Positions 35,439-45,903 of a stretch of 64,000 bases of DNA are shown piece by piece. The notes under the pieces were generated by a model that was not told the origin of the DNA, did no database searches, and saw only the letters and a list, made by a program, of their open reading frames with translations. Every line of letters starts with the position of its first letter. Positions within the stretch are counted from its first letter, which is position 1. Both the position numbers and the translations under genes were made by a program. Source of the DNA: Teredinibacter turnerae (lineage in GTDB: Bacteria > Pseudomonadota > Gammaproteobacteria > Pseudomonadales > Cellvibrionaceae); contig NZ_CP149817.1 of assembly GCF_037935975.1 (NCBI RefSeq), positions 868,001 through 932,000 on the forward strand, given 5' to 3'.

Positions 35439-36650
35439 ATGTCAGATGACACTCATTCTGCTGTCCCTAGTGACAAACCCGCCCCCAAGATTGCATTTTC
35501 TACCCTCGATCTTTCCTCGCAAATAGCGCGTGCCCTAGCTGATATGGGCTTTGAGCACTGCTCTCCCATCCAGGCTAAATCGCTGCCGTACAGCTTGAGC
35601 GGACATGACGTGCTGGGTAAGGCGCAAACGGGGACGGGCAAAACAGCAGCGTTTTTGATTGCGGTGTTTGAGGACTTGTTGCGCCAACCTGCGCCGGAAG
35701 AACGCTTCGCAGGAGAGCCGCGAGCGCTGGTGATTGCACCGACGCGCGAGCTGGTGATGCAGATTGCCAAAGACGCGGCCGCAATCGGCAAGTACGCGGG
35801 CTTATCTGTACAAACGCTGGTTGGTGGCATGGACTTCAACAAACAAATGCAGGCGCTGCACAGCCAGTTCGTGGATATTCTGGTCGCAACGCCAGGGCGG
35901 CTGCTGGATTTCTGCGAGCGTCGCGAAGTGTATTTGGATCAGTTGGAAATTCTGGTAATCGACGAAGCGGACCGCATGCTGGATATGGGGTTCATTCCGC
36001 AGGTGAAACGTATTGTTCGCCTGGCGCCACGCAAAACTCACCGCCAGACGCTGCTGTTTTCTGCGACCTTCTCTGACGATGTACTGCGCCTTGCGGAAAG
36101 TTGGATGTTCGAGCCTGTGAGCGTGGAGATAGAACCGGAAACGGTTGCAACGGATTCCGTCGAGCAGTTTATTTACATGGTTTCAGGTGACGAAAAGCTG
36201 CCGCTGCTGTGCAATCTTATCTCGATGCCAGATGTTAAAAACGTCATGATATTTGCGAACCGGCGCGACCAGTGCCGCACCCTGTATGAGCGCTTGCGCA
36301 AACAGGGCTACAAAGTCGGCCTGTTGTCAGGTGAGATCCCGCAGGGCAAGCGGGTTAAGACGCTGGAAGCATTTAAAGAGGGAAGTTTGCAGGCACTGGT
36401 GGCAACCGATGTGGCCGGGCGCGGCATTCACATTGATGGCGTAAGCCATGTGGTGAACTACACCTTGCCCGAGGAACCGGAAGATTATGTGCACCGTATC
36501 GGTCGCACCGGGCGCGCAGGCAATACGGGGCAGTCTATTAGTTTTGCGTGCGAGGACGACGCTTTCCGCCTGCCGGCAATTGAAGAACTCCTGGGGCGCA
36601 AACTTAAATGTGAACTGCCGCCCGAGCATCTTCTGAATTACGATAATTGA
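35439..36650 (+). CDS. DEAD-box ATP-dependent RNA helicase (RhlB-like)
   Basis: A 403-aa DEAD-box helicase from ATG 35439 ([14 protein letters not shown]). All motifs are visible: Q motif region ([14 protein letters not shown]), motif I AQTGTGKT, Ia PTRELV, Ib TPGR, II DEAD in [21 protein letters not shown] with [14 protein letters not shown], and [10 protein letters not shown]. Length and sequence fit RhlB, which joins the RNase E degradosome, but other short DEAD proteins are hard to exclude. It is a single-gene unit, convergent with cysZ. Confidence 0.88.
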   Translation: MSDDTHSAVPSDKPAPKIAFSTLDLSSQIARALADMGFEHCSPIQAKSLPYSLSGHDVLGKAQTGTGKTAAFLIAVFEDLLRQPAPEERFAGEPRALVIAPTRELVMQIAKDAAAIGKYAGLSVQTLVGGMDFNKQMQALHSQFVDILVATPGRLLDFCERREVYLDQLEILVIDEADRMLDMGFIPQVKRIVRLAPRKTHRQTLLFSATFSDDVLRLAESWMFEPVSVEIEPETVATDSVEQFIYMVSGDEKLPLLCNLISMPDVKNVMIFANRRDQCRTLYERLRKQGYKVGLLSGEIPQGKRVKTLEAFKEGSLQALVATDVAGRGIHIDGVSHVVNYTLPEEPEDYVHRIGRTGRAGNTGQSISFACEDDAFRLPAIEELLGRKLKCELPPEHLLNYDN

Positions 36651-36656
36651 GTGTTT

Positions 36657-36675
36657 GCGGGGGTGAACTCCCCGC
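36657..36675. terminator. Weak hairpin between helicase and cysZ genes
   Basis: GCGGGG / CCCCGC stem with a 7-nt loop just after the helicase stop codon. There is no T-run, so termination by this element is uncertain. Confidence 0.4.
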
Positions 36676-36743
36676 GAAACTGATCTTGTATTGGTCCTGT
36701 TTCTATCGGCCTTGGCAATAGATGGCCGCATTCCTAATTGCCC

Positions 36744-37517
36744 TTAATATTTACAAGGGCAATCCCTCAGCTCATTTAACCAGTAGATGGTACCACCGGT
36801 CACAGCGGCGGGCATGGCGATAATGTTCAATACGGGAATCACACTGCACGCGGTTATCATGCCGCCAAAGCCAAAACTGCTCATGCTGCGTTGTGCCAGC
36901 TTGCGGCGAATCGCGGTAAATGAGCAGCGATGGTTGTCCGCCGGGTAGTCGGCGTATTGCAACGTCATGCACCAGGCACTCCAGGCAAGCCCGATTAAGG
37001 GAGCGAGAAAGGTGCCCACCACCGGTACCGTTAAGCCCACCAAGAGCATTATCAACGATATCAATATCCCGCGAATAATGAAGTAAAGCAGCTTTTTGAG
37101 TTCCCGCTTGAAAACTCGGGGGATCATGCGCACGAGCGGTTCCGACTCAATTTTCGTACCTGTGAGCAGCTCCTCCGCCTTTTCCGCGAGCATGCCGTAA
37201 AAGGGCGCGGCGATAATGTTCGTGATGATATTGAAGCTGTAGGCGTAAATGATGAGTACCAGCACAATCAGTACGAGGCTGAGCAATTGCAGCAGAAAAT
37301 CGGCAACCACCTGCAGCCAGTCGGGCACATCGATGTGAAGCCCATCTTGAAATACGCCGATGTAGTGGATCAACGCGCCTGTTAAAACCACAAACAGTGC
37401 GATGTTAACCAACAGCGGGATAAGAATATAAGCGCGCAGCTTGGGGTGGAGTAGCAGGCGCACGCCTTCGACAAAGTAGCGCGCGCCGCTTAAGGGGCTA
37501 TTGATCGGGTATTGCAT
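36744..37517 (-). CDS. cysZ: Sulfate transporter CysZ
   Basis: A 257-aa inner-membrane protein with four long hydrophobic segments. The N-terminus (GARYFVEGVRLLLHPKLRAY) and the loop IAAPFYGMLAEKAEELLTG are diagnostic of CysZ, a pH- and sulfite-sensitive sulfate uptake channel feeding cysteine synthesis. Its start codon is at the last base of the PA4642-like gene, so the two are co-transcribed. Length normal. Confidence 0.92.
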   Translation of the reverse strand: MQYPINSPLSGARYFVEGVRLLLHPKLRAYILIPLLVNIALFVVLTGALIHYIGVFQDGLHIDVPDWLQVVADFLLQLLSLVLIVLVLIIYAYSFNIITNIIAAPFYGMLAEKAEELLTGTKIESEPLVRMIPRVFKRELKKLLYFIIRGILISLIMLLVGLTVPVVGTFLAPLIGLAWSAWCMTLQYADYPADNHRCSFTAIRRKLAQRSMSSFGFGGMITACSVIPVLNIIAMPAAVTGGTIYWLNELRDCPCKY

Positions 37518-37816
37518 TAACAGCGAGCGCCGCCAGCATTAAGAGCTTTTATGTAGTCGTTACTGAGGCGGTGATCGCTAATTACTTGCAGTAATGTGCG
37601 ACCTTGCGGATTTTTGGCGTTGATATTGCGGCCTTCGTCGATAAAAAATTTCACAAAACTTTCGAAGTTTTCCGCTTTCATTCCCCGGTAGGCGCGCTCT
37701 AATGCCAGGTAGTCTGCATCAATCTCGCCGTTGCCTTCTACATCCAGAAATTCTTTTACACGAGCGTCGTCAAAAACTTCGCCAAGTACTTTTTGTTTGT
37801 CTTTTTTTAAACTCAT
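37517..37816 (-). CDS. PA4642-like small protein
   Basis: A 99-aa soluble protein beginning MSLKKDKQKVLGEVFDDARV. The C-terminal half (NINAKNPQGRTLLQVISDHR) reads like a single ankyrin-type repeat. It matches a small conserved family next to gatB/cysZ in pseudomonads (PA4642-like), function unknown. It sits 36 bp after the gatB stop and its last base overlaps the cysZ start, so it links gat and cysZ transcription. Confidence 0.8.
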   Translation of the reverse strand: MSLKKDKQKVLGEVFDDARVKEFLDVEGNGEIDADYLALERAYRGMKAENFESFVKFFIDEGRNINAKNPQGRTLLQVISDHRLSNDYIKALNAGGARC

Positions 37817-37852
37817 GGTGAGCGCCTCTAAATCAGAAAAAGAAGCTGGAGC

Positions 37853-39298
37853 CTAGTTCTCCAGCTTTTTCTTTAAAATCTCGTTAAGTTGTTGTGGGTT
37901 GGCTTGTCCCTTGGACGCTTTCATCACCTGGCCAACAAAAAAGCCCAGCATTTTAGGCTGTTTCGCTGGGTCTGCTTTGCGGTAGTTTTCCACCTGCGCA
38001 GGGTTGGCGGTCATGACGTCGTCTACCATTTTTTCCAGCGCACCGGAATCGCTTACCTGTTTCAAGCCTTTGGCTTCGATGATGGTATCGGCATCGCCTT
38101 CGCCGTTCCACATGGCATCGAAAACCTGTTTGGCGATTTTGTTGGAAATGGTCTGATCCTTAATTCGCGCGATCAACCCTGCCAACTGTTCCGCGCTGAC
38201 CTTGGCGGCGGTGATGCGGATTTCCTCCGCATTCAGGCGTGCGGAAATTTCGCCCATTACCCAGTTTGCCGCCAGTTTTGCATCGCCACATTTAGCAGTC
38301 ACCGATTCGAAGAAATCGGCAGTGGCAGCATCGGCGCTAATGATACCTGCGTCGTAAGGCGACAGCCCGTAGCTTTCTTCAAAGCGGTGCTGGCGGGCAT
38401 CTGGCAATTCAGGCATGGCGGCGCGGGCCGCGTCGATAAAGTCGTCTTCCAGCATGACCGGGAGCAGGTCCGGGCAGGGGAAGTAGCGGTAGTCGTTGGC
38501 TTCTTCCTTGGATCGCATGCTGCGCGCTTTGTGGGTTTCACCGTCGTAGAGACGGGTTTCCTGAATGATTTTACCGCCGTCTTCAATAACTTCTATCTGA
38601 CGCTCAACCTCTTGCTCGATGCAACGCTCCATAAAACGGAACGAGTTCAGGTTTTTGGTTTCAGTGCGCGTGCCCAGTTTTTCGTCGCTTTTCAGACGGA
38701 CCGAAATGTTTACGTCGAAGCGCATGGAGCCCTGGCTCATTTCGCCATCGCAAATGCCCAGCGACGTCACAATCGAATGCAGTTTGCGCGCAAATGCGAC
38801 AGCTTCTTCTGCACTGCGCATATCGGGCTCGGTCACCACCTCTATTAATGGCGTGCCAGCACGGTTGAGGTCGATTCCGCTCATGCCGTGAAAGTCTTCA
38901 TGCAGGGATTTTCCCGCGTCTTCTTCCAGATGCGCATGGTGAATTCGAACGCGTTTTTCACTGCCGTCAGCGAGTTGGATATCCACGTAACCGGGGCCAA
39001 CGATGGGCTCTGCGAGTTGAGTGGTCTGGTAGCCCTTGGGCAGATCCGGGTAAAAATAGTTTTTGCGCTCAAACACAGAGCGCTTGCCAATTTCGGCGTT
39101 TACGGCCAGGCCAAACATGGTGGCGAAGCGGAAGGCTTCAGCGTTTGGCGTGGGTAATGTGCCCGGCATGGCCAAGTCGATGGCGCAGGCCTGGGTATTG
39201 GGTTCAGCGCCGAACGCGATGCTGGAGCCGGAGAAAATTTTGGTGTTGGTGGCCAGTTGTACGTGTACTTCCAGCCCGATAATTGTTTCCCATTCCAT
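37853..39298 (-). CDS. gatB: Aspartyl/glutamyl-tRNA amidotransferase subunit B
   Basis: Forms GatCAB, which converts misacylated Glu-tRNA-Gln (and Asp-tRNA-Asn) to the amide form. The 481-aa subunit binds tRNA and carries the kinase-like activity. Visible features: [50 protein letters not shown], and the YqeY-like tail domain from about 330 to the end. Operon order is gatC-gatA-gatB with a 12-bp gap after gatA. The presence of GatCAB implies that at least one indirect aminoacylation route operates. Confidence 0.97.
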   Translation of the reverse strand: MEWETIIGLEVHVQLATNTKIFSGSSIAFGAEPNTQACAIDLAMPGTLPTPNAEAFRFATMFGLAVNAEIGKRSVFERKNYFYPDLPKGYQTTQLAEPIVGPGYVDIQLADGSEKRVRIHHAHLEEDAGKSLHEDFHGMSGIDLNRAGTPLIEVVTEPDMRSAEEAVAFARKLHSIVTSLGICDGEMSQGSMRFDVNISVRLKSDEKLGTRTETKNLNSFRFMERCIEQEVERQIEVIEDGGKIIQETRLYDGETHKARSMRSKEEANDYRYFPCPDLLPVMLEDDFIDAARAAMPELPDARQHRFEESYGLSPYDAGIISADAATADFFESVTAKCGDAKLAANWVMGEISARLNAEEIRITAAKVSAEQLAGLIARIKDQTISNKIAKQVFDAMWNGEGDADTIIEAKGLKQVSDSGALEKMVDDVMTANPAQVENYRKADPAKQPKMLGFFVGQVMKASKGQANPQQLNEILKKKLEN

Positions 39299-39310
39299 AA
39301 TGTGTACTCC

Positions 39311-40765
39311 TTAGGCGAGGGAACTGGGGGCAAGGGTGTGGAAGTCCGTTGCCAGCTGGAATTGGTGGGCGAGATTCAGCAGTTTGCTTTCTGCAAAGAA
39401 ATTGCCGATCAATTGCAGGCCGACAGGCTTGTTGTCGACCAGGCCGCAGGGCACGCTCATGCCGGGCAGCCCCGCCAGGTTGGTGGCGATGGTGTAAATA
39501 TCTTCCAGGTACATGGCCACGGGATCATCGCCCTTGGAGCCAAACGCAAATGCGGGAGACGGCGCGGTCGGCCCCATAATCACGTCGACCTCTTTAAATG
39601 CATCGACAAAATCCTGTTTGATCAGTCGGCGCACCTGCTGGGATTTGCCGTAGTAGGCATCGTAGTAACCGGCAGACAGGCAGTAGGTGCCGACCAGAAT
39701 ACGACGCTTCACTTCTTCACCAAATCCTTCCCCGCGCGAGCGCTTGTAAAGATCCATTAAATCTTTCGGGTCGTCACAGCGGTGACCATAACGCACGCCA
39801 TCAAAACGCGACAGGTTGGCAGAACATTCGGCGGGTGCAATCACATAATAAGCGGGAACCGCGAGGTGTGAGTGCGGCAGCGAAATCGATTTAAGCTTGG
39901 CGCCGGCGGTTTCGTACTGCTTGATCGCATCCTGAACGCGGGCTTCGGTACCCGGGTTGAGGCCCTCCTCAAAATATTCTTTGGGCACACCAATGGTCAC
40001 GCCTTCCAGCGAATCGCCGAGATTTGCGGTGTAGTCGGGTACCGGTTCGTCGATACAGGTGGAGTCTTTATTGTCGTAACCAGCCATGACGTTCAGCATA
40101 ATCGCCGCGTCTTCAGCGCTGCGGGCCATTACGCCGGCCTGGTCCAGGCTGGAGGCAAACGCGATCATGCCCCAGCGGGAAACGCGCCCGTAGGTGGGCT
40201 TGATGCCGGTGATGCCGCACAGTGCGGCAGGCTGGCGAATGGAGCCGCCGGTATCCGTTGCTGTCGCGCCAGGCGCCATGCGTGCTGCCACCGCAGCGGC
40301 TGATCCGCCGGAGGAACCGCCGGGTACACAGTTGGTGTCCCACGGGTTTTTAACCGGGCCGAAATAACTGGTTTCGTTCGACGACCCCATGGCAAATTCG
40401 TCCATGTTGGTCTTGCCGAGCATCACGGCGCCTTCATTAATATAGTTTTCGACAACGGTCGCGTTGTAAGGCGGCACAAAATTATCGAGCATTTTCGAGC
40501 CGCACGTGGTCTTAACGCCGTTGGTGCAGAAAATGTCTTTGTGCGCGAAGGGCACGCCACACATGGTGGGCGCATTGCCGGCCGCGAGGCGCGCGTCGGC
40601 GGCTTTCGCCTGCGCCATGGCTAGCTCTTCAGTAACGGTGACGTAACTGTTGTACGTTGGGTCCTGCTGTTTGATGCGATCGAGAAAATAGCGGGTGATT
40701 TCCTCGCTGGAAAATTCCTTCGCCTGAAGTTTGCGGGAAATTTCAGCAATGGTCAGGTTGTGCAT
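39311..40765 (-). CDS. gatA: Aspartyl/glutamyl-tRNA amidotransferase subunit A
   Basis: The amidase subunit that frees ammonia from glutamine for the transfer. The 484-aa protein shows the amidase-signature triad region: Lys in [19 protein letters not shown] (about 77-79), the [13 protein letters not shown] serine-glycine stretch (about 150-162), and [20 protein letters not shown] with the nucleophilic Ser. It lies 65 bp downstream of gatC and 12 bp upstream of gatB. Confidence 0.97.
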   Translation of the reverse strand: MHNLTIAEISRKLQAKEFSSEEITRYFLDRIKQQDPTYNSYVTVTEELAMAQAKAADARLAAGNAPTMCGVPFAHKDIFCTNGVKTTCGSKMLDNFVPPYNATVVENYINEGAVMLGKTNMDEFAMGSSNETSYFGPVKNPWDTNCVPGGSSGGSAAAVAARMAPGATATDTGGSIRQPAALCGITGIKPTYGRVSRWGMIAFASSLDQAGVMARSAEDAAIMLNVMAGYDNKDSTCIDEPVPDYTANLGDSLEGVTIGVPKEYFEEGLNPGTEARVQDAIKQYETAGAKLKSISLPHSHLAVPAYYVIAPAECSANLSRFDGVRYGHRCDDPKDLMDLYKRSRGEGFGEEVKRRILVGTYCLSAGYYDAYYGKSQQVRRLIKQDFVDAFKEVDVIMGPTAPSPAFAFGSKGDDPVAMYLEDIYTIATNLAGLPGMSVPCGLVDNKPVGLQLIGNFFAESKLLNLAHQFQLATDFHTLAPSSLA

Positions 40766-40829
40766 TGCGGGTTCCTGGTGAATTTGGTGCTTAGCGTGAA
40801 AAAGAGCGATTGCCGGTGCGACAGATCAG

Positions 40830-42332
<1,503 letters not shown>

Positions 42333-42369
42333 TTTACTCTAGCCGCTGTGCGCTGGCGGAGGTTCCAAC

Positions 42370-43221
42370 ATCAAGCCCCTGTTTCGCCAAGGTCCTTCCC
42401 TCAATGTGAGAGTGGTTTTACTCACCGCTCTCTCGCTCGCGATTGCCTTCACTTACCTCTATACCGACTGGTTCGACTCCCTGAAAAAGCACGGTGCTGA
42501 TATTTCGGCACCTTTCTACTGGGTCTCCGATTTGCCGGCGAGAGCCAGTGATTGGGCGGATACCCGCCTGATGTCGCGCTCGCGTCTCGAGCATGAAAAC
42601 GAAGCCTTGCGTACAGAGCTGCTTGTGTTGCGGCGCAAGGTGCAATTGCTCGCCTCCCTTTCCGCCGAAAATGTTCGTTTGCGACAACTGCTCAACTCTA
42701 CGGATATGTTGCAAGACCGCGTGATTATTGCGGAGTTAATCGGCGTTGCTCCAGACCCTACCGTGCACAAGGTTATTGTTAATCGCGGTGCAGGAGAAGG
42801 TGTGTATGTGGGCCAGGCGATGGTAGACGCCAATGGTCTCATGGGGCAGGTCGTCACCGTCGGTGAGCACAGTAGTGAGGTGCTGTTAATTACCGATACT
42901 ACGCACGCGCTGCCGGTACAAATTAATCGCAACGGTGTGCGACTTATCGCAGAGGGGGTCGGCAATCTCTATGAGTTGGTGATTCGCCATGTGTCCAGCA
43001 CCGTGGATATCCAGGAGGGTGATCTGTTGGTGAGTTCCGGTTTGGGGCAACGCTTCCCGGTGGGCTATCCGGTGGCGAAAGTTGAGCAGGTGGTTATCGA
43101 CCCGGGCAAGCCCTTTGCCCGGGTAGTTGCTCGCCCTATGGCCGAAATGAATCGCAGTCGCCATGTGTTGCTGGTGTTCGATCAGCCGCCCGCCGACAAC
43201 AGCGACCAGGCGGCAAATTAG
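42370..43221 (+). CDS. mreC: Rod-shape-determining protein MreC, probable AUC start
   Basis: Periplasmic scaffold of the elongasome. The protein has a membrane helix near the N-terminus, a coiled coil (HENEALRTELLVLRRKVQLL) and two beta domains (ATHALPVQINRN in the second). The first ATG/GTG in frame is GTG 42406, but that would remove the conserved MreC beginning: codons 42370 onward read IKPLFRQGPSLNVR, which aligns with the MKPxFxxGPSLxxR start of E. coli MreC. A GGAGG site (42358-42362) lies 7 nt before this ATC, the ideal distance. I therefore start at ATC 42370 (283 aa). Start codon choice is inference; the gene itself is certain. Confidence 0.93.
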   Translation: MKPLFRQGPSLNVRVVLLTALSLAIAFTYLYTDWFDSLKKHGADISAPFYWVSDLPARASDWADTRLMSRSRLEHENEALRTELLVLRRKVQLLASLSAENVRLRQLLNSTDMLQDRVIIAELIGVAPDPTVHKVIVNRGAGEGVYVGQAMVDANGLMGQVVTVGEHSSEVLLITDTTHALPVQINRNGVRLIAEGVGNLYELVIRHVSSTVDIQEGDLLVSSGLGQRFPVGYPVAKVEQVVIDPGKPFARVVARPMAEMNRSRHVLLVFDQPPADNSDQAAN

Positions 43222-43224
43222 ATT

Positions 43225-43716
43225 ATGGCGACGCCGAAGCAACGTAATTACGCACTTTTTCTGGGGGTGAGCATCGCTGTCGGGTTAGTGTTCGCCGTGT
43301 TGCCATTATCTCAAGATTTTTCGTACTTACGCCCCGAACTGCTGTGTTTATTGGTGATCTTCTGGGTAATGAACAGCCCTGAGCAGCTGGGGATGACCTT
43401 TGGCTTCCTGGTGGGGTTGCTGCAGGATGTTGTCGAGCTGGGTGTTTGGGGAGGCCATGCGATGGCGCTCACCATCATCGCCTATATATGCCTTATGTCC
43501 TATCAGCGCATCCGCAGCTATTCCGTTTGGCATCAGTCTCTCTGGGTTTTTATTCTGGTGGGCGTGCATCAGGTGGTAGTCAACTGGGTGCAGGGAATTG
43601 CCGGGTATCGGACTCCGGCCCATTACCTGGTGTTACCGACCTTAATGACAGCCCTGTGCTGGCCATTAATCGTGTTCTTTTTTCTCCGCCTTCGTCACTT
43701 ATACCGCGCGCAGTGA
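43225..43716 (+). CDS. mreD: Rod-shape-determining protein MreD
   Basis: A 163-aa inner-membrane protein with five or six hydrophobic segments that completes the MreBCD elongasome core. Recognised by size, hydrophobicity profile, the FSYLRPELLCLLVIFWVM region and location 3 bp behind mreC. The motif MTFGFLVGLLQDVVELGVWG is typical of the family. It probably uses ATG 43225 directly after the mreC stop. Confidence 0.93.
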   Translation: MATPKQRNYALFLGVSIAVGLVFAVLPLSQDFSYLRPELLCLLVIFWVMNSPEQLGMTFGFLVGLLQDVVELGVWGGHAMALTIIAYICLMSYQRIRSYSVWHQSLWVFILVGVHQVVVNWVQGIAGYRTPAHYLVLPTLMTALCWPLIVFFFLRLRHLYRAQ

Positions 43717-43787
43717 GCGGCCCCCTTGCTGGCCGGTAAATGCTACACTGCGGTCCTTTAACTGGTTTCTTTGTTTCAGGAGCGCAG

Positions 43788-44381
43788 GTGACATCCTCCG
43801 ATATTTTGTATTTGGCTTCGAAATCGCCGCGCCGTCGTGAACTGTTAACGCAGATCGGCGTCGTATTTTCGATTATCGATGTCGATGTCCCGGAAGAACG
43901 TGCCCCTGACGAAGCTCCTCTGGATTATGTAAGCCGCCTCGCCGCCGACAAGGCCAGAGCTGGAGCGATACTCAAACCGGACGCGCCGGTGTTGGGTGCC
44001 GACACGATTGTCGTCCTGGGTTCGACGGTTTTGGAAAAGCCCGCAAATAAAACGCAAGCGATTAACATGCTCACTAGTCTGTCGGGGCAGACCCACCAGG
44101 TGATGACCGCGGTCAGTATTTGTCGCGGTAGCGAACAGAAAACCTTGTGCAGTGAGACAGACGTGCGATTCCGCGCTGTCTCGGCCGCAGAGGCAGAGCG
44201 CTACTGGAACTCCGGCGAGCCGCAGGACAAGGCTGGAGGTTACGGAATCCAAGGGTTTGGTGGCGTTTTCGTGGAGGAAATACGTGGCAGTTACTCCGCT
44301 GTGGTGGGGCTTCCGTTATTTGAAACCAGCCAACTTTTGCAGTTATTTCGCCTTCCCGTGTGGAATGCGTCGGAGAAATAA
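43788..44381 (+). CDS. maf: Maf-family nucleoside triphosphate pyrophosphatase
   Basis: House-cleaning enzyme that hydrolyses dTTP/UTP or modified nucleotides to monophosphates; also called YhdE in this context. GTG 43788 is chosen because AGGAG lies just upstream; it gives 198 aa starting VTSSDILYLASKSPRRRELL. SKSPRR, ADTIVVL with the catalytic Asp, and GGYGIQGFGG are the family motifs. It lies between mreD and rng, the conserved mreBCD-maf-rng order. Confidence 0.94.
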   Translation: MTSSDILYLASKSPRRRELLTQIGVVFSIIDVDVPEERAPDEAPLDYVSRLAADKARAGAILKPDAPVLGADTIVVLGSTVLEKPANKTQAINMLTSLSGQTHQVMTAVSICRGSEQKTLCSETDVRFRAVSAAEAERYWNSGEPQDKAGGYGIQGFGGVFVEEIRGSYSAVVGLPLFETSQLLQLFRLPVWNASEK

Positions 44382-44389
44382 TCGCCCCA

Positions 44390-45871
44390 ATGAGTGAAGA
44401 AATACTGGTTAATTTTGGCCCCACCGAAACCCGGGCGGCGTTGGTGGAGAATGGCGTTTTACAAGAAGTGTATATCGAGCGCGCCCGCACCAAAGGTTTT
44501 GTGGGGAATATCTACAAAGGTCGTGTGGTGCGGGTACTGCCGGGAATGCAGGCTGCGTTTGTGGATATAGGCCAGGCGCGTGCCGGCTTTATCCACGTCT
44601 CGGATATCGCGGTCGACCCCGCGAAGAACGGCGATGAGCGCGGCCACCCGGAAGCCGATATTCGCGATTTTTTGCGCGAAGGCCAGGATATTCTGGTGCA
44701 AGTGATCAAAGACCCTATCAGCACTAAGGGTGCTCGATTGAGTACCCATCTCTCCGTATCTGCACGCTACCTCGTTTATATGCCAAACAGCCATCACATC
44801 GGTGTCTCCAATAGAATTGAAGACGATACCGAGCGAGATCGGTTGCGGGCTATTGTTGAAAAGCTCGCTGCCGAATACGAGGAAGAGTACAAAGGCGGTG
44901 GCTTCATCATCCGTACTGTGGCAGAGGGTGCGAGCGAAGAGGATTTGCGTGCGGACATCCCGTTTGTGTTCCGCCTCTGGCACGATCTCGCCGATACCAT
45001 CGCAAAATCCCGTGCACCAGCCATAATTTATGAAGATCTTCCGCTTTATATGCGCACTATTCGCGACCTGATGCGGTCCAATATTGAAAAGGTGCGTATC
45101 GACTCGCGCGAAAGCTTCGCCAAAATGGAAAAGTTTGCCAAGCACTATGCGCCCGAAATTGGTGGGCGTATTGAGCACTACCCCGGTGAGCGACCGCTGT
45201 TTGACTTGTATGGTGTTGAAGATGAAATTCAGCGTGCACTGGACAAGAAAGTGGTGCTGAAATCCGGCGGTTACTTGATTATTGAGCAAACCGAGGCGAT
45301 GACCACCATTGATGTAAATACCGGGGCTTTTGTTGGTCACCGCAATCTTGAGGAAACCATTTTTAAAACCAACCTGGAGGCGGCGACAGCGATAGCGCGG
45401 CAGCTGCGGTTGCGCAATCTGGGCGGAATTATCATTATCGATTTTATCGATATGCGGGATGTGGAGCACAAGCGCCAGGTACACCGCACGCTGGAGAAAA
45501 GCCTGGAGAAAGACCGCGCAAAAACCAGTATTACGCGGGTGTCGGAGCTGGGGCTGGTGGAAATGACCCGTAAACGTACTCGCGAGTCGCTCGGCCAAAT
45601 GTTGTGTGAGCCATGTCCGGTATGCGCCGGGCGCGGCACGTTAAAGTCGGCAGAAACCATTTGTTACGAAATTTTTCGCGAAATACTGCGCGAAGCGAGG
45701 GCGTACGACAATGAGCGTTTTCTGGTGCTGGTTTCGCAGCCGGTGATTGACAGGTTACTCGACCAGGAATCGGACAGCGTTGCGGATCTCGAAGCGTTTA
45801 TCAACCGGCCTATTCAGTTTCAAGTGGAATCCCTGTACAACCAGGAACAGTACGACATCGTTTTGGTTTAA
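44390..45871 (+). CDS. rng: Ribonuclease G
   Basis: Endoribonuclease of the RNase E/G family, acting on the 5' end of 16S rRNA and on some mRNAs. From ATG 44390 the protein has 493 aa (MSEEILVNFGPTETRAALVE). An S1 domain (about 39-125) is followed by the RNase H-like and DNase-like regions with the magnesium-binding aspartates in TTIDVNTGAFVG and IIIDFIDM, and the Zn-link CPVC. It overlaps the stated maf frame only in the upstream extension, and maf ends 8 bp before it. Part of the mre operon. Confidence 0.95.
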   Translation: MSEEILVNFGPTETRAALVENGVLQEVYIERARTKGFVGNIYKGRVVRVLPGMQAAFVDIGQARAGFIHVSDIAVDPAKNGDERGHPEADIRDFLREGQDILVQVIKDPISTKGARLSTHLSVSARYLVYMPNSHHIGVSNRIEDDTERDRLRAIVEKLAAEYEEEYKGGGFIIRTVAEGASEEDLRADIPFVFRLWHDLADTIAKSRAPAIIYEDLPLYMRTIRDLMRSNIEKVRIDSRESFAKMEKFAKHYAPEIGGRIEHYPGERPLFDLYGVEDEIQRALDKKVVLKSGGYLIIEQTEAMTTIDVNTGAFVGHRNLEETIFKTNLEAATAIARQLRLRNLGGIIIIDFIDMRDVEHKRQVHRTLEKSLEKDRAKTSITRVSELGLVEMTRKRTRESLGQMLCEPCPVCAGRGTLKSAETICYEIFREILREARAYDNERFLVLVSQPVIDRLLDQESDSVADLEAFINRPIQFQVESLYNQEQYDIVLV

Positions 45872-45903
45872 GGTTGTCCGGTCAACACTAGAGAAAGTCA
45901 CAC

